A DNA stretch of 64,000 nucleotides from Dermacentor variabilis. Its lineage: Eukaryota > Arthropoda > Arachnida > Ixodida > Ixodidae. The first letter of the stretch is position 1. Every line of letters begins with the position of its first letter. Below are positions 54,686-64,000 of this stretch, piece by piece. Below the pieces are notes generated by a model. The model saw nothing but the letters and a program-made list of their open reading frames with translations. It made no database searches and was not told where the DNA came from. The stretch lies in the NCBI RefSeq assembly GCF_050947875.1, contig NC_134576.1, positions 57,230,255 to 57,294,254 on the forward strand, read 5' to 3'. The position numbers and the translations under genes are program-made.

Positions 54686-55653
54686 CTATCGGTTGCGGCA
54701 GTGACGAGCGATGTGGCCGCTGCGACAGCAGTGGAAGCAGATCGGCCGGTCATCAGGGGTACGCCAGTCGGACGGGATGCGGCGATATGTCACGGAAAAG
54801 GACTGCTGAGGACGGGCAGGGCCGCTAGAGAACTGGGGAACGCTGGGTTGACACATGGAACACGCGGAGTTCAGAGCCATGTTCTCAAATTCCTGTCGGA
54901 CGACGGCCTGGATCATCGCAATTGTGGTTGCAGCCGAATCGGGAGGCGTCGTGGAGAAAGCTGGCGAACAGGTGGCCTCGAGTTCGCGGCGAACAATACG
55001 GGTGACGCCGTCATAGGTGGTGCTCTGACCTGGTCGACCCTCACGTGTCGACATCGCAGCAGTGTTGGGTAGCCGCGTGACGTGGTGTGTGATACGGCGG
55101 CTCTTAGCTTGTTCAAGGCGGCGGCATTCTCTGATGATGGCGACGATTGTCGAGACGTTGCCGAAAACAAGCAAATTGAAGCGTCGTCGGCGGTGCCTTT
55201 CAGAATATGTGACACTTTATCGGCTTCGGACATAGCATTGTCAGCTTTGCGGCATAGAGCCAAGACGTCGAGGATGTAGGAAACGGGCGGCTCAGTAGAT
55301 GACTGAACACGAGACGCAAGAGCCTTTCTCGCGGCAGCCTTGCGCCCAATGGGGAAGCCGAAGAGTTCCCGTAGCTTCTCTTCGAAATTGACCCAACTGG
55401 TTATCTCGTCGTGATGCGTTTGGTGCCACATGTGTGGAGTGCCGCCGAGACAAAAGATCACATTGGCGAGCATAATCGTTGGTTCCAACCTGTTATTAGC
55501 ACTGGCGTGTTCATAGAATTTGATCCGGTCGTCGACATCCTGGCCCTCCAGGCCAGCGAACACACCTGGGTCGCGATATGGGGCGACCGTGACGATTGGA
55601 GCAGTGGGACAAGCCGAAGCCATTGCAGAGGTGGGCGCGTCACCGGGAGGCAT
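54686..55653 (-). pseudogene. gypsy-2 gag
   Basis: The capsid part reads PYRDPGVFAGLEGQDVDDRI and VSHILKGTADDAS in one frame, then after a shift near 55175 continues ECRRLEQAKSRRITHH and ends with the zinc knuckle CFHCCRSGHIARHC (CX2CX4HX4C). It is the same family as gypsy-1 (ECRRFEQAKSRRI and CFTCGRIGHISRHC there). Confidence 0.85.
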
Positions 55654-55725
55654 CGTGACAAGCTCGGTGTGCCGAACACTTATGAGTTCCGTGGTGAGGA
55701 CGGGGATCGCTGACCTCCACCAGAA

Positions 55726-55856
55726 TGTTGCGTGTGGAAAGACACAGACAGAAGAGGCTATTTACAGGCTATTTACAATGGAGCCAAGCGCACCGACCAA
55801 CTTCATCGTCGTTCATCGTCGTTTCTTGAGCAGCGCTCGATATTATCGTAATAATA
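55726..55856 (-). repeat. 5' LTR of gypsy-2
   Basis: About 131 bp, the partner of 51892-52055. It lacks a stretch of about 35 bp in the middle and differs at scattered sites, so the insertion is not recent. Confidence 0.8.
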
Positions 55857-55859
55857 TCA

Positions 55860-58800
55860 TTCGGTCTGTCGATGACAACCATTGCGTGACTTCGCACTCC
55901 GCTCGTCGTACTGTCTCACACTTTGCTAGTAATTAAACTGTGCAGGCTCAGTACTGATACTAACACTACGGGCTGGATTGAATGCTATCTGTGGAATTCT
56001 ACAATGTCTTCCAGCCACGAGAGCCACGAAAACGAATACTAATGCATTTTTATGGGCCAAGCACATAAAATAGGTGATGCAAAATTTCTTATTCAACCAT
56101 ATTATTCAACTGCACCACGAAGCGAAGGTGTGTCCAACACATTTGTGTCGCAAAAACCTAGCGTAACGCTAGCGTCGCACGTTCTTCCCTCGGACCGATG
56201 CCTACTGGCGAATTGCGGAAGTCATCATCGGATGCGTTGTCATACCAGCAGCAGAGGCAAGGTCGACCGCACTATCACATGATATGGGGTGGCAATTTGT
56301 GTAGTAAAAGAGTAACTAAGTCAATATTAGAGTCGCGTTTTGCAGAAGTACGACGGTAAACCTGCATAGGACTTCAATGAAAGGAAGTTCATGCAGTCGG
56401 CGTGCTTCTATTGCTCATGAAAAGATGCACCCTACTCTACTTTATGTTAAACATTATGAAAAGGAGGCTTCCCATCGAGCAATATAAAAATTAAAAAATA
56501 AAGTTTCTTTCAGAGCGCTGTAGCGGCTATACAGTCATACCCAGAAAGGAAGTGTTCAGCGTCGCTAAACATCATAGGGAGAGTTTCATATTTTAAGTAA
56601 AAAATATCGCATTCAACTTTACACATCACGAGAAAACATTTCTTCAAAGCAAATTCTGTGTTTCCACTTATATGCTCAAGGCTATATGATGGACGAAATT
56701 CTAAAACGCTAGGTGCTATAGAAGGTGTACGACTATGCGAGTATACGTTAACAGTATTTGTGTCTGTTCTGCCACTTCACCAAAACTATTGAATGGAAAA
56801 TTGTATGGAAGGAAATAAACCTGTCTGACGCGCTAAACTATTGGACGATGAGACGATAGCTCGAGCAATGAGCGAAATACGCTATGTTCATACCTGCAGT
56901 TTATGTGGCGAGTACTTCTTTGTAGGAGCATCTCCGTTGCTCTGTTGAGCTCGACGTCACACAGTGCACAATTGTGGGACCGATGCTGTTTGTGCAGTGG
57001 GCCTAAGAAAGAAGAACAGAACCCGAAGTTATTAGGCATTTGTTTTTCTTACTTCAGAGTTGCACACCTTGGTTTGTTGCAGTCGATGTATTTCAGTGAG
57101 ATCCGAATAGCAAAGAAAACATTACAAATACAAAAAAAAACAAAGCGGAAGTTTTATAATTATGTAGGCAGTTCAACTCTAGACGGAAGCCATTCCGGCG
57201 GTTTGGGTACCAGTTCAGAAGCTATCCTATTGAAGTCGTTTTTCCTACAGGCAGTTTGGATAGTATAACTGAAAGGATTTTACACTTAATATGACATATT
57301 TGTAATTTGTTTTTATGTCGTTTCTTGCGGCAGTGTTTCTTTTTTTAAATGCAATTGTTTATATTGTGGAACTTGTGGGCGCCGTGTTAATCATGGATGC
57401 ACACATTGTTGCTTATCATCTATTTGTTAAAATATGGTTGTGTGTGTACATGATGGCGAAAATTGCATTTTTTTCCATTTATTCAGTTTCAGTTTATTGA
57501 TGCATGTGAAATGTTTTACAGAAAAAGTAACTTTAGGAGGTTCCATAGTCAAAGACTGGGGAGGGACCTCCTACAATAATTTCATAGAAGAAGTACACTA
57601 ATACGGCTAACAACAGCAGTAGCAATCCAATGGGACAGAAAGTACTAAGAAACAAAGTCAAGTCATAGTAATAAGAGTGAAGTATGAACAGAAAAGGAAG
57701 ATCCTGGGAGTATTATTCCACACACAGAAGCGTAATTAAAAAAAATAAACAACACAATAACTTTCCCAACAAGTGGTGATGAAGATTCCTCTTAAGTAAA
57801 TGAATGGAAGGAGATGATTTAATGGAGCGTGGTAGTGAATTCCATATGGATGTTGCCGAAAGGTTCGTAGTAAATTTGCCGTAGTTAGTCCTTGGTTTCG
57901 GTAGGAGGTAGTTATTATGGTGTAAAAATCGAGTGCCAGTGAAATGTGGGGTCTGGTCTTTTGTTATAAAAAGTATTGGTAATTCTCCTCAACAAAATTT
58001 ATACGCCAGGACACTTAGAGAACATTTATTTAAATCCACTACTGACGAAATGGTATATGTGCGGAGTAATGGCCAAGCACTAAATGAGAAATGGCTGTAA
58101 GTGATTATCCTCAAAGCTTGGTTTTTTGTGTGCTGCAGGGGCGCCAAGTGAGTTGCGTAGGTATTGCTTCAAGTAGAAATGCAGGAAGAGGTACGTCTGT
58201 GAAGGAATGCGCAGTAGAGTGAAATTATTATACGTACTTGAATATATTATACGTAATATACGTACTAATATACGTAATATACGTACTGGAAGAATGACCA
58301 CATCCTTCAGCGCTTCAACTCTGGGATGCATCTTGTTCAATGTCAATCGTTATAGTTATCTGGTCAAAGTTCTCCCTAGTGGCGCGAGGTTCACGGCTTT
58401 TTAAAGAAAGCATGGAGAGAGTCGGTGCCTTGCTCTGTTGGCGGCCACTACTTCACCATGCGCGGCAAAGACATTTATTATTCTCCTTTATAATGAAAGC
58501 CAATAAAACGACATTTGGTCCTCCAGACCAGCAATAATAGTGAGACAAAAGAAATCCTGCTAGCATGCTCCACCTTGTAGAGTATCATGTGTGAAGCGTT
58601 TACGGATAGATGCTCAACTAAACGTGTTGATGCAGATTCAAGAGAAAATCGAAGGATAAATAAAGTCACAAGCATCATAGATGCTTGGGGCCCCCATTAC
58701 AAACGGTTTCTACAGGGATAATGAATATGACGAAATCTGAGCTTAACGCCAGCTGTGGCTGCATGCTTGCCTAGGCTGTAGCTTATATGTCGTGATCAAA

Positions 58801-59190
58801 ATATTTAGGTGGAGATAAACACAGTTAACAACAACGAAACTTATAAAAGACGGTGACACGATTGCCTATGAGTGTTTAGAAGACCTTACTGGCCTTAGTA
58901 AAGCAGAGGGACCTGCGCAGTGGTGTCCGGATTGGTGTCCTAAGGACAGACGAAATAACTGTGTTTCACCGCGCGACTAAAAGTGGTGTCGTTGCCTCTT
59001 TCCCCGATCTGGTCTAGCGCCGCTGATAACAGAGTAGACAGTTTATATAGGTATATAGGTAGCACTTAGGGATTGGTAAAGGAACTTAATTGCCGTATTT
59101 CAAACAAAGTGTTCCGTTATAAGAAGCGCCAAATGGTAAGCGAGGGACGACGCCCTCTCCTTATTTGAATAATCGCCGCGGTCTCGAAAC
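55860..59190. repeat. Composite-repeat block A, copy 4
   Basis: Aligns with A1 from 1310 onward and A2 in the right half. The recurring module is at 56888-57000, with an open minus-strand frame 57039-56833. It is interrupted by the CR1-like fragment at 57478-58285. It is an empty site for the TIR element (57393). Confidence 0.85.
57478..58285 (-). mobile_element. 5'-truncated CR1-like LINE 3' end
   Basis: On the minus strand, after a degraded RT tail, the diagnostic C-terminus appears at about 57965-57770: HNNYLLPKPRTNYGKFTTNL, SATSIWNSLPRSIKSSPSIH and LFKRNLHHHLLG. The 3' UTR ends in AATAAACTGAAACTG at about 57490. Copies A1-A3 read through without it. The 5' junction at 58233-58280 is a short tandem of TATACGTAATATACGTAC-type repeats. 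Confidence 0.85.
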
Positions 59191-62100
59191 TAAGGTAACA
59201 CCGTTTCTCCAAATCGACATAGGCGACTGACAGAAGTGACGCGTATGACCCCGACTAGCCACCAACTTGGGACTTGCCGGTGTAAACGTCGCCTAAGGAA
59301 AATATGGCCGAAGGAGTGCACACGCGTTCCCAGAATTATCTTGCTGATTGGCCGCCGTTGGGTAAATACTTCGTACAATAGGTGGAGCCACAAGGAATGA
59401 GAAACCGCCTAGGGAAGTTGAACTCTGGCATGTTGTACATGCCAGTCATCCACCTCGCTTAACAATAAAGCTTCGTCTCCCACTTTAAACATTACTGAGT
59501 TAACCACTGATTTCACGGAGACGACCGAGACGAAAGAATGCATGGGCACTTTGCCGAGTCGATCGACCCCTGCTGCCTGCGGAGGAGCAAAGTCTTGGGG
59601 AGGGCAATATGTTGTCGTTGCCGAGCTATCTATATAGTCTCTCACGAAATGTCCCGAGCTATATTGGCTCACCTTCTGCATCGATTTTTATTCATACCAG
59701 CTTTTACGTTAAACTTTACAGGTTCAATACTGCCCAGTAAACTCGCTCTCTAAAGCTATAAGTCAGCTCTGTTCAATTATACACTGCGGCCTTCAAAACG
59801 CCCAGTAGGACAACAGTACACTGCCGCTGCATGTGCCACCTTCCTCGCAGAAGCTGATGCGCGCAACGTAATGTTTGTGCGTTTTACAGTGCCCTAAGCG
59901 GTGTGGTCATTTTGAAATTTTACGGCATCCTGAAAAACTGCCTTTTACAGATAACAATATTAGCCCTTGTTTTGGGTTATTCAGACAGGCGGACATTACA
60001 TGTACGACAAATCGAACCATATGCTGAACTAATACACAAAAAGCTACTCATTAAGGTTATACTAACTTACTGTACACCACATATTGTGAATGTAGTCGGG
60101 TAGTTTGCTAGGCATATACATTTGGAAGGAATTTCATGATGACATCACTTTGGAGATATGTGCCATCAAGCTAGCGTTATCAATCAATCAATCGATCAAT
60201 CAATCAATCAATCAATCAATCAAGTTTATTTTCCTTTGACTGGAGGGACGCCAGGAGTAAACGGCATAAGGGCTTGACGAAAGGTTTCGACTCCCTATTA
60301 CATGATTTCAAATGGCATTGCCAAAAAAACAATTGACATTTTCTTAAATTTCTTCGCTTTTATTTGGTAATGATAGGATTTAATTTATTTTTCTAAACAC
60401 ATTGCACTTGTCGATCAACTAGGCAGTACATATAGGATCTAAATGTAATTAAGGCGTGCCACAGAGTTACTGTATCAACATCACATGATACCCACTATTT
60501 TTCAAATTCAACAATTCAGAATAATATTGCAAGTGTATGTACCGGTATCTTACAAAAACGGAATATTATACACAGATATCAATGATGTGTTAAAAATAAA
60601 TTGTAAAAAAATAAAAGTTTTTGTTGTTAAGGCAATGCAGTACATGTAAAACATATATGAGTTTACTCAAAATAAATATATATACGCTGCGCATGATACA
60701 CGCATTGCATGAAAATTGTACTCAAATTCTGAATGGACATTCGTTAAAGAAGGCCGTGGTGAATTAGGCAAGAAAAAATATGTGCAGAAATGTCTTCACA
60801 ACGCCTGCTTTATCTTATTCTTAACTGAAAATATTGCAATGCACAGTATGCACAACTAGAGTATATAGCAGAACGAGCAAAAAAAAGTGCAAATTACTGT
60901 GATTATAAGATCACGCGGTGATAAGTGATGATGAGTAATATAAACTTACAGTAAATAAGTCAATGAAGAAAATTTAGCGTAATCGTTGAATTAGCTAAAT
61001 TATGTTGGGGCAAACTGTACTGTTTCATTCAGGAGATAGCTGACGCAAACAAATACTCGTGATAATGGATGCCGAGCTGTCATTAATACAAATGTTAACT
61101 TGTATATGTTGTTTACTAAAGTAGGCAGCCTGTAACACGGCGAATCCTCTCCGTAATTTCATAATACCGCTTTATTTACTTTTAAGCAATTTCCTTGTGC
61201 CCATGTTTCTAGTTTTACAAGTGTTTCGTTGATTCTACTTTGCTTGTATAGTTCATATGAGTCCGCAGCGAGAAGTGTATAGTTAGCATGTTCTATCATA
61301 TGTGGTTCATTTACGGCTTGTGCAACATCAGTAGCAAATTTTGAACAAGAGTGGTCGTTCAATATGTCTTCGGGAAAACAGGCTTTTATTAGTTGCTGGA
61401 AGTATGTCTCAAATACTATTTCAACGGATAGCATCCTGTGTTACAGGTCGGAATTTAAGAAATCTAAGCAATGCAGCGGATGCCCTAACTTTCTAATTTC
61501 AGAAGGATGGTGTGATTGAGATGATTAAATGCACTAAAAAAATTGATAATAACACGTCTGGCAATTTTTTTCTGGGTGAAGGCTTTAATCATGAATTTGA
61601 TTTGTCTGCTACCTCGGTCAAGAGGTTTTTTTGTGAAACCACTTTGAAATTTGCGAAGAAGCTTATCTTTGTTAAATGTCATAAGCTTATTCAATGCGAT
61701 GTGGCCTAACTACCTGAATGCACTTAGACTGGGTTTTTTTTGCGTGTTAAGAGAAGTATTCGTCACAAGCATAAATATTCTTAGATGTTCACTAATACCA
61801 GTACCACAAATAACCATTGCTTTTAAGTCACCGATAATATTCGGGATGAACACATCAAGCAATGACGATCCTCCTCCTGATAAACGAGCGAACTGCTTTT
61901 AGCTGACTGCCAGAAGTAAGGATGTCATATTAATGTACCCTCCAAAAATTAGTTCCAATTGTCCTGTCCAATAGCGCCTTGTCCTTTCTGTATTTCTTCT
62001 TGTGTGCCGTCACTTTTGGCGCTTAATCTACTGGAATTCCAATTGTTCTTCACAAGAATAAGCGAAAAGTCGATGAACAAGAGTAATACATGGGTTGAAT

Positions 62101-62940
62101 TGCTCTGTAGGAGACTTTTAAATAACACAATATACTGTTTTATTACTGCTTACTGTCAGGGCCTCAAAATTTGCTTTTATGACAGAAAAATCTGACTCAT
62201 GCAAACAAACAATGTTTTCAGTCACGAGAAGCAGTACGCCAGCTCCCCTGCCTACCGTCACTGCTGCGAGCATAGCTGGGGTGACCGCGAGGGCAAAAAA
62301 CATTTGATGTCTCACTGTACAAAGTTTACGTGAGCATTATAAGAGTGAAAGTGAAACGTCTACCAACAACATTTCATCCTGTTTGTTTGTTAGACAGCCC
62401 ATATTTTGATGGAGAAGCAACGTAACCAGATTTTTTTTTCGTTGTTGTTGGTTGTAGAATGAATGTCGAGTGTACGGAATCTATTTGTTGAGTAGTCTTG
62501 AAATTATTTCAGGTATTTATAGCCAAGCGCGTTATTTCGTTGGTTACATTTGACGTAGAATACCAGGGCGGCTTCAGCCTGTGTTTTTTCATTTCTACTC
62601 ACTCGTTTTTTTCTCATCCCATATGTACGCGCAATCATCGATGTAGAGCTTATTGTACACCAGGGTGACTTTTTCTAGGTTTTCTATCGCGCTGTGCTGA
62701 AGTTTATTTTTTCTTACGTCTCCTATCGTTTGACTGAAGTCGTCTTCTATGGAAAACTCTGTCTTTAAGATTTTACTCATTTTCATTTAACTCTTTCCTA
62801 CCTTTTCATGCACAAGGTAAGGCGCTTACATGTAGAGACAAGGAGCCCTATATATTTGTTTTGCACGTGCCCGTCCATGCATGTTCCCGTTTTTGTTGTG
62901 TGGATTATCGTGCCGCCAACTAACCATGCGTAAATGCGCG
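59190..62940. repeat. Composite-repeat block D, copy 2
   Basis: Aligns with 30650-34560. It lacks the SINE and the 172-bp LINE fragment of D1. It includes the (AATC)n tract at 60180-60222 and the old LINE. It ends where the 22-bp satellite begins. Confidence 0.85.
60180..62810 (-). pseudogene. CR1-like LINE with endonuclease and RT remnants (block D, copy 2)
   Basis: The minus-strand frame at 61694-61485 reads KLLRKFQSGFTKKPLDRGSR and INFFSAFNHLNHTILLKLES, the RT segment with the first catalytic region (family form FxDFSKAFD). The frame at 61434-61159 reads ANYTLLAADSYELYKQS (YADD region lost) and LETWAQGNCLKVNKAVL. Upstream, GTGISEHLRIFMLV marks the endonuclease end near 61800. Tail (TTGA)n at 60222-60180. 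Confidence 0.75.
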
Positions 62941-62944
62941 CCGA

Positions 62945-63240
62945 AATATCAGTTGGCGCACCCACAAATTTCAAGTTCGCCCACCCTCAAATTCAGGTTG
63001 CCCCCCCCCTCGCCCCCCTAAATTTTAGTTGGCCGATGACCAAGTTTCAAGATGGACCATCCCTATATTTATATCGCGCCTCGTTCAAATTTTAAGTTGG
63101 CTCACGAGGGAATTGGCCCACACCTAATTTAGGTCACCCCCAAATTTCAGTTTGCCCACTCCAAATTTCAAGCTGACATACCTCCAAATTTCAAGTTGAT
63201 CCACGCCCAAATTTCTAATTTCCCTACCCATACCATAAGG
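62945..63240. repeat. 22-bp satellite, array 2a
   Basis: Same monomer as 9640-10465 (CCCCCAAATTTCA and AGTTGGCCCA type), with a C-rich patch at 63001-63020. Confidence 0.85.
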
Positions 63241-63719
63241 TTCCCCATAAGTTTTCTATGCAGCCCTATGTATTACACTGTATATTCTGTAAAATCAGGT
63301 TTATTTTTTACAGTTGAACTTGTTTCTCATCGGTTTAACGCAACCAGTTTAACCTACATTTATGCTATTATAACGCTTAATTGTCTTAAATTCGGAAAAT
63401 ACGCATTTTTGTGGGGATACAAGGCATAACACCTTTTGCGTGAAGGTTCGTATGACGGAGCTGGAGTAATCTCTGTACAGTAGTTGTAGGTTTGTTACTT
63501 TATGGCGACGGTGAACTGCACAGAGAAACAGCTACCGAAGTTAATTTTCATTCCCTCTATTTCATTTATTGCAGAGTTACATCAACCGATGTCTATGGTA
63601 TGGTACCACTCAAAGTACCTGTATCATGTAGAGAACATCTCCACCACACTGAAAGTTCGTTGGAGTCTAAATTCAAGAAGAATGCAGTAACCCCACCGGA
63701 GTTGTATAAGTATCCGTTA
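63241..63719. repeat. Inter-satellite flank (block B start-like and satellite flank)
   Basis: 63330-63430 resembles the first 100 bases of block B (CTATTATAACGCTTAA... GATACAAGGC), and 63440-63715 resembles 9410-9640. This shows a second-level repeat in the satellite region. No gene. Confidence 0.55.
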
Positions 63720-63935
63720 CCAGACCCCAAAATTCCAGTTGGGCTGCCGCTAAACTTATTTTGGTCCACCCGAACCCTAAATTGGCTCACTCCCGTATTT
63801 CAATTGGCCAAGCTCTAAATTGCTGTTCACGCGTTCCCAAATTTAAATTCACCCACCCTCAATTTCCTGCTTGGTCCACCCTTAAATGTGAAGCTTAAAA
63901 TATCAAGTTGTCTTGCACCCAAATTTCAGTTTCAG
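63720..63935. repeat. 22-bp satellite, array 2b
   Basis: A further run of the satellite monomer, leading into sequence (63940-64000) that resembles 10475-10535, the beginning of block B1. Confidence 0.8.
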
Positions 63936-64000
63936 CTTCAACATGCATTTTCTATATATGAAGTCATTTGTGTCCCTATTGAGATTCTCTCTGATAAAAT

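Larger units (their letters stand above)
51892..55856 (-). mobile_element. Ty3/gypsy retrotransposon with internal deletion (gypsy-2)
   Basis: Two LTRs bound gag, protease, RT and integrase in Ty3/gypsy order on the minus strand. At about 4.0 kb it is shorter than the usual 5-6 kb because RNase H and the integrase N-terminus are missing (junction near 52889). Coding parts carry stops and shifts. Primer-binding-site candidate: TGGTGGAGGTC, three bases inside the 5' LTR. It occupies the left boundary of A4 just as gypsy-1 does at A1. Confidence 0.9.

Overview
This is eukaryotic, repeat-dominated DNA, most likely from a hard tick (Ixodida). Three things point there: several co-existing non-LTR lineages (an RNase H-bearing I/Jockey-group element, an RTE-clade element and CR1-like elements), Ty3/gypsy elements, and tRNA-derived SINEs of the kind I associate with tick genomes. 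There are no bacterial operons, CRISPR arrays or genuine tRNA/rRNA genes. The tick assignment is inference, because no host gene could be identified by name.

The backbone is a large composite repeat present several times in direct orientation. I name its blocks B, C, A and D, plus a 22-bp satellite. Left to right: gypsy-1 (1-1286), A1 (1300-4960), low-copy DNA (4960-9190), satellite flank and satellite-1 (9190-10465), B1 (10475-13900 and 17873-18575), C1 (23790-25195), A2 (28870-30645), D1 (30650-34860), partial C copies (36380-37975), A3 (37984-39475), low-copy DNA (39480-44655), B2 (44765-50026), C2 (50035-51475), gypsy-2 (51892-55856), A4 (55860-59190), D2 (59190-62940), satellite-2 with its flank (62945-63935), and what looks like the start of a further B at the right edge. 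With younger insertions removed, one unit is roughly 12-14 kb. The blocks are built mainly of decayed LINE sequence.

Younger insertions can be dated against the paralogous blocks, which act as filled/empty site pairs. They are: a nearly complete LINE with an uninterrupted endonuclease-RT-RNase H frame (18576-23784); a 973-bp TIR element (2845-3817); a SINE with a 15-bp target duplication (32424-32662); a 172-bp LINE 3' fragment with a 12-bp target duplication (34297-34468); an RTE-clade copy (about 25200-28165); and a CR1-like 3' fragment (57478-58285).

Host coding sequence is sparse. Two short segments look like genuine spliced exons on the minus strand: 7057-7175 (39 codons between good splice signals) and 44660-44744 (a terminal exon encoding a C-terminal membrane helix). 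Two weaker candidates lie on the plus strand (13932-14114 and 41601-41687). The rest is intergenic or intronic repeat DNA. I see no new enzyme system or defence island. The most unusual feature is the composite repeat array and the insertion history it records.
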